DNA from: Sarcina sp034439435
GTDB taxonomy: Bacteria > Bacillota > Clostridia > Clostridiales > Clostridiaceae
Assembly (NCBI RefSeq): GCF_034439435.1
Contig: NZ_JAPCKJ010000001.1
Location: 372,001 to 436,000 of the forward strand
Length of the DNA stretch: 64,000 nt
Direction of reading: 5' to 3'
Part shown: positions 16,703-25,019 of the stretch, one piece after another
Position numbering within the stretch: position 1 is the stretch's first letter
How the letters are laid out: each line of letters starts with the position of its first letter
Program-made: the position numbers and the translations under genes
The notes under the pieces: model-generated
What the model saw: the letters and a program-made list of their open reading frames with translations, nothing else
What the model was told of the DNA's origin: nothing
Database searches by the model: none

Positions 16703-17560
16703 TTATCCTTCAGCATTTTGAAGTTCATATATTTCTTCAATAGTTATACCTAACTTTTCTGATATTAACTCTGCTGATAATATTCCAGCAAGGTTTTTTG
16801 CTATTCTTAATTGCTCTTCTTTTCTTGCATTTTTAACCGCTATATCTCTTTCTTCATTATACAATCTCTCAATCTTAGTCATTTCTAACAACTCCTTAAG
16901 TTCTCTAGCTTGATCATCATTAATAAATTTATCTGTAGACTCAATTATTCCATTTAATATAATTGCTTCATCTCTCTCGGATTTTATAGATTTTGCTAGT
17001 TGAACACATTCTCTTAGCATATTTGTGTCTTCATATTCATTTTTCATAAGTGGTAGCATTATAAACTTTATTTTATCAGCCTGTGTTAAGTTTCCTTCTA
17101 TAACTTTAGGTTTTAATTCATTTAAAACTTTTTCTCCACTTAATTCTGACATAAATATACTTTCTGAACAAATAAGTATATCTCCAAAACTTAATGTATT
17201 TCTTGCTTCTTTAACACTTGAGTTATAGATTATGGCCATTCTAACCTTTGGGAAAGTCCCTCTATGTTTATAGTATCTTTTTATAACCTTAACAGCTACC
17301 TCTAAATATATAAACATATTTTCATCTATATTTCTCTCATCTTCATACCCAAAAAGTAAGATAGAACCATCTTCTAAAATAAATATTTCATTAGGCCCTC
17401 CTTCTAAAACTTCATTTTCAAAAAAGTTTCTAGGTAGCCTGTCCATTATTTTAGGCATATCACTAACTCCTAATGCCTCTAATGGTCTTCCTTTATAAAG
17501 TTGTCCCATGAGCTTATATAGAATATCTTTAGCTCCATAACTTATGTTAGTTTTTCCCAT
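16703..17560 (-). CDS. Rpn-like / PD-(D/E)XK nuclease-family protein
   Basis: A 285-residue soluble protein. The N-terminal part resembles the PD-(D/E)XK fold: EILEDGSILLFGYEDE-like strands (~60-75), then MFIYLEVAVKVIKRYY and VRMAIIYNSSV. The C-terminal ~35 residues (EEQLRIAKNLAGILSAELIS...GITIEEIYEL) are the helix-turn module seen in Rpn recombination-promoting nucleases and related transposase proteins. The classical D-(x)n-ExK catalytic set is not clear, so activity is uncertain. RBS AAGGTGA before the ATG. Followed by a nested-hairpin terminator. Confidence 0.65.
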   Translation of the reverse strand: MGKTNISYGAKDILYKLMGQLYKGRPLEALGVSDMPKIMDRLPRNFFENEVLEGGPNEIFILEDGSILLFGYEDERNIDENMFIYLEVAVKVIKRYYKHRGTFPKVRMAIIYNSSVKEARNTLSFGDILICSESIFMSELSGEKVLNELKPKVIEGNLTQADKIKFIMLPLMKNEYEDTNMLRECVQLAKSIKSERDEAIILNGIIESTDKFINDDQARELKELLEMTKIERLYNEERDIAVKNARKEEQLRIAKNLAGILSAELISEKLGITIEEIYELQNAEG

Positions 17561-17665
17561 ACTTTTATCACCTTCACTTTGTTGAGAATATATTCTTTTT
17601 CACCTATTATATCACATTTTATTCACATATATAGTTCATCTCAGTGTCAGACTCTAAAGTTTTTC

Positions 17666-18442
17666 TTAAATTGCAATTATAAAATTATATATGTTTAATC
17701 CTATAATCATAATTACTACTGTATTAAAAACTTTCAAAATAACCTCATTACTAAATATTTTATTAAATTTAGCCCCTATAAACCCACCTAAAATACCACC
17801 TAAAACCATATAACCTAGCATAGATAAATCATATACTGAAAATCCTGTTCCACAGGCAATAGTTAAAAGTTTAGATCCTTGAGAAAATAAAATTATTATA
17901 ATTGAATTTCTAGCTGCATTCTTAGCTTCCATTGAAAAAAATATTGTTAAAAAAGCAACATTTATAGGCCCTCCTCCAATACCTAAAAAAGCTGCTATTA
18001 GGCCCAAAAATATTCCGATTAAAATACTTAAAACAAAACTATCAATTTTATAACTCTTAAATCTTTCCTTATAGTTCATATAAATATAAACAAATATAAG
18101 AAGCAAAGCTAAAATTCCACTTTGTACTAAAGAAACAATTCTACTTTCAACCACATCTAATATTAATGTTAATACCTGTTGCCCTAATAGTCCTCCCAAT
18201 ACTGATCCTATTGCTAAGGCTCCAGTATTTTTTATATCTATTTTACTTTTATAAAGTATTTGTCTTATTATTGAAACTATGGCCATAGCAAAAACTGTAA
18301 AGGAAGATAATACACTAATAGTCGCTATATTATAATCCCCTAAAAAGTCTAAAACAGGTTTTATTATTACACCTCCACCTAATCCAGCCATAGATCCAGC
18401 AATAGTTGATAATAAAGCAACCAAAAAATAAATTAAAATCAT
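17666..18442 (-). CDS. TauE/SafE family anion exporter
   Basis: A 258-residue membrane protein with about eight helices and the two family repeats (MAGLGGGVIIKPVLDFLGDY near the start and AAFLGIGGGPINVAFLTIFF in the middle), each with a glycine-rich GxGGGxxxxP turn. Relatives export sulfite, sulfoacetate or similar organosulfur anions, or act in uptake; the direction and substrate are not known. RBS GGGAGGGG before the ATG at 18442. It is monocistronic. Confidence 0.85.
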   Translation of the reverse strand: MILIYFLVALLSTIAGSMAGLGGGVIIKPVLDFLGDYNIATISVLSSFTVFAMAIVSIIRQILYKSKIDIKNTGALAIGSVLGGLLGQQVLTLILDVVESRIVSLVQSGILALLLIFVYIYMNYKERFKSYKIDSFVLSILIGIFLGLIAAFLGIGGGPINVAFLTIFFSMEAKNAARNSIIIILFSQGSKLLTIACGTGFSVYDLSMLGYMVLGGILGGFIGAKFNKIFSNEVILKVFNTVVIMIIGLNIYNFIIAI

Positions 18443-18582
18443 ATACCCCTCCCATTTCCCACACTCTTTATACCAATATATTACAATAAGAAATTTTTAA
18501 CAACAGAAAAATTCAATTATTTACATAAGATTCTTTATGTAGTATGTTATAGTTATAAATATAAACTAAGGAGCTTAGTATT

Positions 18583-19005
18583 ATGGAAACACTAAATGAA
18601 TTACTAAATTTAGATTTAAATAAATCTAGTATTTTTGATATAACTGAAGAACACTTAATATTATTAAAGACAGAAGATTTTTACACTCAAAATAACTTCT
18701 ATTTTTATCTTTACAATAAACTTCTTTCTATTGATACTTCTAAAAAGAAAGAATTAGCTTATTGTAACTACCTTATCTCTTATTATTTATTCATAGTAAT
18801 GACTCCTTTATACTACGAGGAATTAGCTTTTTATCATGGAAAAAAAGCATTTGAATTAGAAAATTCAATTAGATATATGGAATGGCTATTATTATTTGGA
18901 ACTTTAGAAAAGCCTCTATTGACTTATGAAATATGCTCTAATCTTGCAAAGCAAATTTTAAAAGAAAATCCTGAGTCTACTTTAGCTAATTTTTTTCTTA
19001 TGTAA
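18583..19005 (+). CDS. Conserved hypothetical protein (140 aa)
   Basis: A soluble helical protein of unknown function. The recognisable part is AYCNYLISYYLFIVMTPLYYEELAFYHGKKAFELE...WLLLFGTLEKP (~72-125), with TPR-like helix pairs in which aromatic residues and His are conserved as I recall from similar Firmicute proteins. No membrane anchor or signal peptide. RBS AAGGAG before the ATG at 18583. Convergent with a DedA gene through a shared terminator. Confidence 0.65.
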   Translation: METLNELLNLDLNKSSIFDITEEHLILLKTEDFYTQNNFYFYLYNKLLSIDTSKKKELAYCNYLISYYLFIVMTPLYYEELAFYHGKKAFELENSIRYMEWLLLFGTLEKPLLTYEICSNLAKQILKENPESTLANFFLM

Positions 19006-19008
19006 AGC

Positions 19009-19052
19009 AAAAGCACAGAATGCCTACTTTTAAGGACACTCTGTGCTTTTTA
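19009..19052 (+). terminator. Bidirectional terminator
   Basis: An 11-bp perfect stem (19009-19019 with 19040-19050) with a 20-nt loop, between the convergent hypothetical and DedA genes. Confidence 0.8.
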
Positions 19053-19084
19053 ATCGTTATCTTCTATCTGACCGTTAAATCCTT

Positions 19085-19585
19085 TTATTTAAATAGTATA
19101 TCTCCAAAGAAATATCCTGCAAAAATAAACCCTAAATTCCAAAGAAATATACCTGGAGTAGAATATATTAAAAACTTTCCAAAACTCATTCTTACAGAAC
19201 CAGCTATTATGGATACTATGGTTCTAAGTACTGGGATTAATCTACATAGAAAAATTCCAAAACTTCCTCTTTCTCTTAAAATTAATCCAGTCTTATTTAT
19301 AGTAGACTGTGTTTTTGGATATTTTTTAGCCATTTTATCAAGCAAAACTGCTCCCCCATAATATCCTATAGAATATAATACTATACTACCAAGTACCCCA
19401 GCCACTACTGAAATAAAAACTATTAAAATTAAACTTTCATTATTCCTAACTGCTATAATTCCAGCCGCCGACATTATTACACCTGCTGGCAATCCTGGTA
19501 AATTTAAATATTCTAAAAATACTATTATAAATAATAAAGTTAATCCATACATTGCAAAATAATCTAGAACAGTTTGTATGCTCAT
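19085..19585 (-). CDS. DedA-family membrane protein, copy 1
   Basis: A 166-residue polytopic membrane protein. The family core is visible: an amphipathic start (MSIQTVLDYFAMYG), GLPAGVIMSAAG, and the conserved CRLIPVLRTIVSIIAGSVRM (~114-133) with its Arg and Pro. DedA/SNARE-associated proteins are lipid scramblases or flippases, including recycling of the undecaprenyl phosphate carrier. Very similar to the next gene (19819), a local duplication. RBS GGGGAGGA before the ATG. Confidence 0.88.
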   Translation of the reverse strand: MSIQTVLDYFAMYGLTLLFIIVFLEYLNLPGLPAGVIMSAAGIIAVRNNESLILIVFISVVAGVLGSIVLYSIGYYGGAVLLDKMAKKYPKTQSTINKTGLILRERGSFGIFLCRLIPVLRTIVSIIAGSVRMSFGKFLIYSTPGIFLWNLGFIFAGYFFGDILFK

Positions 19586-19818
19586 AAATCCTCCCCAAAC
19601 CTTTAGTTAAATATAATTAACTATATTTTATCCTAAATAAATTAATAACACACTTTCAAATAAAATGATTTAATATAAACTTAGGATAAATTGTAATCTT
19701 ATTTGAGAATTAAGTACATTTTTAATATCAAAATTAATTTACTTAATCCCTATGTACTATTTATAAATTTCTAATAAGTTTGCTTAAAGTTCTAAATTTA
19801 ATATTTGACCATGAAAGA

Positions 19819-20316
19819 TTAACTTAGTAATGTACCTCCAAAGAAATAGCCTACAACAATACCACTTAAATTCCAACAGAATATTCCTGGAATTGAGAAA
19901 AGCACAAACTTAAAACAATCCATTTTTATAGATCCTGCAATAGCTGAAACAAGAGTTCTCACAATAGGTATTAATCTACAAATAAATATGCCTATAAAAT
20001 CATGTTTTTCCAATATATCCTGTGTTCTTTCTATTGGCTTTTTGGTCTTTGGAAATCTCTTTTCTATTTTCTCCAAAAGAGGCGATCCCACATAATAACC
20101 AACAGTATATAAAGCTATGCTACCTACTAAACCTGCTATTAAGGAAATAAATATTACAAGAAACAAACCTTTATGAGCTCGTCCTGCCATAATTCCAGCT
20201 GCTGGCATTACTATTCCTGGTGGTATTCCTGGTATAGAATATTCTCCAACAACTATTATAAATAATACTATTAACCCATAAATGTGTATATAGTGCATAA
20301 CAACTTGCATGTCCAT
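19819..20316 (-). CDS. DedA-family membrane protein, copy 2
   Basis: A paralogue of copy 1, 165 residues from the ATG at 20316. A TTG at 20328 would give a longer form, but MDMQVVMHYIHIYG then aligns with the start of copy 1, and TTG has no usable spacing from AAAGG, so the ATG is preferred. It contains GIPPGIVMPAAG and CRLIPIVRTLVSAIAGSIKM. It is separated from copy 1 by about 230 bp without a clear terminator. Predicted lipid flippase or carrier-recycling role, as for the family. Confidence 0.87.
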   Translation of the reverse strand: MDMQVVMHYIHIYGLIVLFIIVVGEYSIPGIPPGIVMPAAGIMAGRAHKGLFLVIFISLIAGLVGSIALYTVGYYVGSPLLEKIEKRFPKTKKPIERTQDILEKHDFIGIFICRLIPIVRTLVSAIAGSIKMDCFKFVLFSIPGIFCWNLSGIVVGYFFGGTLLS

Positions 20317-20439
20317 AAATTGCACCAACCCTTTCTATTAAATTATTTAAACATCTGTAAAAAAGCTAACACAATGTAATATAGTATATAGTAACACATT
20401 TATTGGTAATTTTCTATCTATCATAATTTGCTTTTATAC

Positions 20440-20484
20440 TAAAAAAGTGCATGAATCTAAGAATATTCTTAGTCTTCATACACT
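20440..20484 (-). terminator. Terminator of the TtcA-like gene
   Basis: A long imperfect hairpin (20446-20484) with a perfect CTAAGAATATTCTTAG core, followed on the minus strand by six Ts. Confidence 0.85.
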
Positions 20485-20496
20485 TCTTAATACACA

Positions 20497-21534
20497 TTAA
20501 TTGCTAAGTTTCATACTTTTAATTTCTTTTAATGAAAGTCCTGTTTTCTCTGCAATAACTTCATCATCTAAAAGTCCAATAAGATTTCTAGCTATATTTT
20601 GTCTTTCATAAGCCACAGCTTCATTTACTAAGCCCTTTTGTTTTAATTCAGCTGTTGAATTTAATAATGAATATTCATCATAAAAGTCTAAATAAGAATA
20701 ATGTTCTCCATCAATATCCCATCCTAAGATAGAATCAACACTTACATTTTGAGCTGCTCTAAATATTGATTTATCTACTCCATCAAACTTTTCCTTAAAC
20801 TCTTCTATCATATCCTTAATTTCAAAACGCTTATTACCAATCTTCTTAGCAGCAACCATACATGCACAGTTTAATGGCCATATTCCAGCTCTTTGTATCC
20901 ATCTTTTTATATATTTTTCTTCTATATAATATAATGGTCTTATAAGCTCTATTCCCTCAAAGTTTGCAGCTTTAAGTTTTGGAAGCATTGTTTTAAAGTT
21001 ACCTGCATATAAAACATTAAGCATTGTTGTTTCTATAACATCATTAAAATGATGTCCTAAAGCTAATTTATTACATCCAAGCTCCTTTGCCTTTCCGTAT
21101 AATGACCCTCTTCTCATTCTTGCACACATGTAACATGGATAGTCTTTAGCTATATTATCTACAACTTGGAATATTCCTGATTCATATATATGTACTGGTA
21201 TATCTAAGTATTTGCAATTATCCTCAAGCAGCTCTCTAATTTGAGGATGATATCCTGGATCCATTGCTAAAAAAACAAGTTCAAAATTTATTTGCCCATG
21301 CTTCTTAAGCTCTTGAAATAGTTTTGCCATTATTAAAGAATCTTTTCCTCCAGAGATGGCAATTGCTATTTTATCTCCTTCTTCAACTAATTTGTAGTCC
21401 TTTATAGCTTTTATAAACTTTGACCAAACTTGTTTTCTATATGTTTTAACTAAACTTCTCTCTATTTCAGCTAAAGGTCTTCTCTCATTAAATGGCACTA
21501 AAATCTCGCATCCTTCTCCTGCTACACCACTCAT
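20497..21534 (-). CDS. TtcA-like tRNA thiolation enzyme with Rpn-like tail
   Basis: A PP-loop ATPase of the TtcA/TtuA type that adenylates a tRNA base and inserts sulfur. The PP-loop SGGKDS is at 61-66, CYMC at 134-137, GHHFND at 160-165, and C-A-C at 223-225; these Cys would hold the iron-sulfur cluster. Target could be 2-thiocytidine or another thiolated base. Residues ~300-345 (YERQNIARNLIGLLDDEVIAE...TGLSLKEIKS) are not part of the normal enzyme; they match the Rpn C-terminal motif found in two genes 3-4 kb away. RBS GTGAGGTGA before the ATG at 21534. Confidence 0.82.
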   Translation of the reverse strand: MSGVAGEGCEILVPFNERRPLAEIERSLVKTYRKQVWSKFIKAIKDYKLVEEGDKIAIAISGGKDSLIMAKLFQELKKHGQINFELVFLAMDPGYHPQIRELLEDNCKYLDIPVHIYESGIFQVVDNIAKDYPCYMCARMRRGSLYGKAKELGCNKLALGHHFNDVIETTMLNVLYAGNFKTMLPKLKAANFEGIELIRPLYYIEEKYIKRWIQRAGIWPLNCACMVAAKKIGNKRFEIKDMIEEFKEKFDGVDKSIFRAAQNVSVDSILGWDIDGEHYSYLDFYDEYSLLNSTAELKQKGLVNEAVAYERQNIARNLIGLLDDEVIAEKTGLSLKEIKSMKLSN

Positions 21535-21643
21535 TTAAATCACCTCACAATATAAAACTCTTTTGTTATTATAACAATTTTATTTCTTTTTGTCTTTATA
21601 AAATAATAGTTAATTAAAAGGGAACCAACTATAAAAAATTAAA

Positions 21644-21794
21644 AGCTATATAAAAACTTCTTAAATTAGGTCTACATTAAAATAATAAGACTTATAGAAA
21701 GATCTACATAAGCTTTAAAATTTAAAACTATTACGTAGATTTATAAGTTTTATTTTAAGTTTATTTAATATAGCTAATTTGTTTTTATATAGCT
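21644..21794. repeat. MITE-like palindromic element D
   Basis: A 151-bp element with perfect 14-bp terminal inverted repeats (21644-21657 and 21781-21794). Inside, an imperfect inverted repeat includes AAAATAAAACTTATAAAT (complement of 21739-21756), the core shared with elements at 50.3 and 52.9 kb. It ends six bases from the QueT stop codon. Confidence 0.6.
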
Positions 21795-21799
21795 AAAAA

Positions 21800-22303
21800 C
21801 TATCTTGTTATTATATTTAATTTTCCAAAATACTTCTTTCTTATAAAGTTGAATAAAGGAACTCCTATAATTGTTATTACAACAAATTCTCCTAAAGCAA
21901 CCTGGCCCATTGATAAAACTAATGGTAATCCATAAACATAATTAAGCATCCACCCAATTATAAGACCATTAAATATAGTTGGCCAAATTGAAGCAATCCA
22001 AAGAGCCTTCTTTCCTTTTATATACTTTCCAGTTAGATATATAGCCCAAACACTTATAAATGTTGCAAATGTTCCTAAAACCACATCAACTGTACCATTA
22101 GGACCTAAAATATTTGCTATGAAACATCCTAAAGTTAATCCAATTATATAATCTGAATTATAAAAAGCTAAAAGTACCATTATCTCTGATACCCTAAATT
22201 GAACTCCTGAATAACTTATTGGAGCTAAGGCTATTGTTAATGTTGCATATAATGCAGCAATAAGTGCTGATGTAACTATTCTTTTTATATTTTTATCTGT
22301 CAT
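21800..22303 (-). CDS. queT: QueT, queuosine-precursor ECF transporter S component
   Basis: A 167-residue membrane protein, the substrate-capture subunit that brings in a queuosine precursor (preQ1/preQ0 type) with the shared ECF energising module, which is not in this window. Visible family features are KRIVTSALIAALYATLTIAL, GVQFRVSEIMVLL (~33-45), GLTLGCFIANILGPNGTVDVVLG and several membrane helices. The upstream RNA has a preQ1-like aptamer and an attenuator terminator, which strongly supports the substrate. RBS AAGGAGGA before the ATG. Its 3' end is abutted by repeat element D. Confidence 0.9.
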   Translation of the reverse strand: MTDKNIKRIVTSALIAALYATLTIALAPISYSGVQFRVSEIMVLLAFYNSDYIIGLTLGCFIANILGPNGTVDVVLGTFATFISVWAIYLTGKYIKGKKALWIASIWPTIFNGLIIGWMLNYVYGLPLVLSMGQVALGEFVVITIIGVPLFNFIRKKYFGKLNIITR

Positions 22304-22437
22304 ACTTCCTCCTTAAAACATCATTTTTGAAAGACTCCTAACTAAGATGTTTTAAGAAAAATAATAATTCACAAAGAAAAAATTTATTTCCTCTAAATAT
22401 GAGAAATAAACTCTAATATTCTTGAAAATAATTATAA

Positions 22438-22469
22438 ATAAAAAACCGTAGAAAAAGTTTCTACGGTTT
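22438..22469 (-). terminator. Attenuator terminator in the queT leader
   Basis: A 12-bp perfect stem (22443-22454 with 22458-22469, 3-nt loop) followed on the minus strand by TTTTTT. Its 5' arm (ACCGTAG on the transcript) can instead pair with CTACGGT, at the end of the preQ1 aptamer, to give an antiterminator. Confidence 0.85.
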
Positions 22470-22523
22470 AAAGCATGCAAATAGATATTACATAAAAAAA
22501 TTTACATAATTATACTTAAAACA

Positions 22524-22563
22524 CCGTAGTTTTATTTAAAGACAGGAGGCTTCCGAACTGTCT
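22524..22563 (-). promoter_or_regulatory. preQ1-I-type riboswitch aptamer upstream of queT
   Basis: On the minus strand a 6-bp stem AGACAG/CTGTCT (22558-22563 with 22540-22545) encloses a 12-nt loop beginning TTCGG. It is followed by the A-rich tract TTAAATAAAAC and CTACGG. This is the preQ1-I layout: small hairpin with a 12-nt loop, A-rich strand and a terminal GG that pairs with loop CC. The tail is also the antiterminator arm, so ligand binding should favour termination and lower queT expression. Assignment rests on layout and gene context, not a covariance search. Confidence 0.72.
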
Positions 22564-22582
22564 ATATCCTATTTTCTAAGTC

Positions 22583-22611
22583 ATTATATACTATATGTAT
22601 AAAAAAATCAA
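22583..22611 (-). promoter_or_regulatory. Promoter of the queT riboswitch leader
   Basis: On the minus strand -35 TTGATT (22606-22611) and a perfect -10 TATAAT (22583-22588) are 17 bases apart, placing the transcript start about 13 bases before the aptamer stem. Confidence 0.75.
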
Positions 22612-22626
22612 CATATCATTTAATAA

Positions 22627-23505
22627 CTATTTAGCACTCTCACTGTGTAATTTTACATCAAGCTTTTCTCCATTAGATGTAATTGTTATATCTCCATCTC
22701 TAAATGTTTCATAAACTGTAACTCCTGCCTTTTTAAGATTGCTCATAGTTTCTTTATGTGGATGACCGTATTTATTATCTTTTCCACAAGAAACTATAGA
22801 TATACTAGGATTAACAGCCTTTAAAAATGGTTCACTAGTTGATGAGTGAGATCCATGGTGTCCTAGTTTAAGAACATCTGCTTTTAAATCTTTATGCTCA
22901 TTTAATACTTCTTGTTCTACAAGGGCTTCTGCATCACCTGTAAACATAAATGAATTCTTACCATAAGATATCTTCATTACTGGTGAATAGTTGTTTAATT
23001 CCTCATAATCTGTTTTTACAGGAGAATAAACTTCTACCTTTGTATTCTTCCCTAAATCTATGTTAGTTCCTTCTTTTATTGGTTTTATTTTTAAACCTTC
23101 ATTCTTAACTGCCTTTAACATATTTTCATAGGTTTTTGTTGTGTGAGCTACCTTAGGAGCATAAAAATCTTTAACATCAAAGTTTTCTAATACCTCATCC
23201 ATTCCTCCTATGTGGTCCTCATGTGGATGAGTCGCTATTGCTATATCAATAGTCTTTATTCCTCTGTTTTTTAAATCCTTAACTAAGTCTTCTGCTCCCG
23301 CATTTGTTCCTGCATCTATAAGCATATTTTTTCCATTAACCTGAATTAATTCACTATCTCCTTGTCCAACATTTAAATATGTAACACTCATACCATTCCC
23401 TTGAACTTGAGAAGTCTTTGCACTTTTATTACTATTTTGCGCTCCACATCCTGCAAAGCTCAAAACTGTAATTGTACTTATTATTGCTAATACCTTTTTA
23501 AACAT
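22627..23505 (-). CDS. Metallo-beta-lactamase-fold lipoprotein (ComEC C-domain type)
   Basis: A lipid-anchored extracellular hydrolase of 292 residues. The lipobox is LSFAGC with Cys20. The domain begins MSVTYLNVGQGDSELIQ (39-55), the ComEC/Rec2 hydrolase signature. Metal ligands are HPHEDH (93-98) and downstream TGD (~195) and HHGSH (~219). The relatives act on DNA or nucleotides in competence, or on other phosphodiesters; standing alone as a lipoprotein the substrate is unknown. RBS GGAGGAG before the ATG. The queT promoter lies immediately 3' of its stop. Confidence 0.86.
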   Translation of the reverse strand: MFKKVLAIISTITVLSFAGCGAQNSNKSAKTSQVQGNGMSVTYLNVGQGDSELIQVNGKNMLIDAGTNAGAEDLVKDLKNRGIKTIDIAIATHPHEDHIGGMDEVLENFDVKDFYAPKVAHTTKTYENMLKAVKNEGLKIKPIKEGTNIDLGKNTKVEVYSPVKTDYEELNNYSPVMKISYGKNSFMFTGDAEALVEQEVLNEHKDLKADVLKLGHHGSHSSTSEPFLKAVNPSISIVSCGKDNKYGHPHKETMSNLKKAGVTVYETFRDGDITITSNGEKLDVKLHSESAK

Positions 23506-23663
23506 TTCTCCTCCAAAACAATTTTATATATTCTTTATAATATTAACATATTTTTAATCTTTATTGTGTTTTTTCTTAATTTTAATAACTATTTTATGTA
23601 TAATATCCTCTTCTAAATTTAATAAAAATATAATATAATTAAGGTATAGTCAGCAAATATATA

Positions 23664-23707
23664 ATTATAAAAAAGAAGCATAGATTTTTATATCTAAGCT
23701 TCTTTTT
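23664..23707 (-). terminator. Terminator of virRS
   Basis: A hairpin (AAAAGAAGC at 23671-23679 with GCTTCTTTT at 23698-23706, plus an inner TAGAT/ATCTA) overlaps the virS stop, with A-run 23669-23674 giving minus-strand Ts. Confidence 0.8.
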
Positions 23708-25019
23708 CCCTATTTATAGGAATAAGCATTTTCAAAACAAATTTATCCTCTAAATGTTCAATGCTTATTTCTCCATCATATTTTTCTAAAGCTAATCTTA
23801 TATTTTTAAGCCCTATTCCATGCAAAAATTTATCTTTTTTATCTGTTAAAAATTTCCCATTTAATACTTGAACTTTATTAGTCTTTGAATTTTCAATCTT
23901 AACAACATAAAAATTATTTATATATGTTCCTTTAATATATATATATCTTCTTTCATAATCTCTTATCTTTTTACAAGCTTCTATAGCATTATCGATACAA
24001 TTAGAAAAAATAGTACATATATCAAAATATTCAATAAAGTTAACCTTTGAAAAATCTATAAATACTTTTAAATCAATTTTATTTTTAATACAAGAATCTC
24101 TTTTATTATTTAATATTACATCTAAAACCTCATTTCCTGTATTAAATCCAATATTAAGCTTATCAATTTCTAATTTAATGCTATCTATATATTTTTTTCT
24201 AATTTCTGAGTCCTTATTATTTCCTTCAATACAAGAAATATGATTTTTCATATCATGATAAAGCCTCTTTACCTTTTCTTGATTATCTCTCAAATTAGAA
24301 TAATATTCATATTCCATTTCCAATTTATTTTTTATAAATTCATTTTCTAACTTTAACTTATTATTTTTAATTATTTTGCTAACAATAAACATTAAAGACA
24401 TATTAGATAACAAAATCAGTATGGCAATAAAAAATATAGAAATATCATCTCCTAAATTCTCATTTCCACCACTAAAGGCATATCCAAAAATAACTAATAT
24501 CATTATTATATTTGTTGCTATAGGTGTAAGCATATATAAAAAATCGCCTTTACCAATATCCACATGAAGCTTTAAATACTTAACAATAATAATTAAAGAT
24601 ATCAAAATAACCTTAGATAATATCATTGTTTCAAGTCTATAAAAATTTCTGTTTAAAAGTTCAGAAACACTACTTAAATCATTTATCTTAACCACAAAGG
24701 ATATAGACAAAGCCTCTACTGTAAGCATAAACAACCAAAATATTAAAGACACCATAATACATTTTATATTGTTAACCTTAAAATTTCTCTTATAAAATAC
24801 TAGACCTAAAAAAAAGCATATTATTATTCGCTCATTAGGATATACATTTATAAATTTCAAACCAATAGAAAAAATTATTATTATTATAAATGAGAAAATC
24901 CCATATTTAGTACTTCTCTTTTTTTCACTAAATTGACTTATAAGAATATAAAAACTTAACCACTCTATAAGTATAGAAACAGTCTCCATCAAATCCCAAG
25001 TTATATTGTTCATCAGCAT
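23694..25019 (-). CDS. virS: VirS sensor histidine kinase
   Basis: The membrane sensor of the VirRS system, which controls perfringolysin, alpha-toxin and collagenase in C. perfringens and responds to an Agr-type peptide; this is established for the family. Of 441 residues, ~7-215 form six or so membrane helices. Phospho-acceptor His255 is in RLYHDMKNH; the N-box is at SNCIDNAIEA (339-348) and the GIGLKN box at 401-406. It is the AgrC-like HPK10 subtype lacking a usual D-box. It overlaps virR by 7 bases, so the two are translationally coupled. Confidence 0.93.
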   Translation of the reverse strand: MLMNNITWDLMETVSILIEWLSFYILISQFSEKKRSTKYGIFSFIIIIIFSIGLKFINVYPNERIIICFFLGLVFYKRNFKVNNIKCIMVSLIFWLFMLTVEALSISFVVKINDLSSVSELLNRNFYRLETMILSKVILISLIIIVKYLKLHVDIGKGDFLYMLTPIATNIIMILVIFGYAFSGGNENLGDDISIFFIAILILLSNMSLMFIVSKIIKNNKLKLENEFIKNKLEMEYEYYSNLRDNQEKVKRLYHDMKNHISCIEGNNKDSEIRKKYIDSIKLEIDKLNIGFNTGNEVLDVILNNKRDSCIKNKIDLKVFIDFSKVNFIEYFDICTIFSNCIDNAIEACKKIRDYERRYIYIKGTYINNFYVVKIENSKTNKVQVLNGKFLTDKKDKFLHGIGLKNIRLALEKYDGEISIEHLEDKFVLKMLIPINREKEA

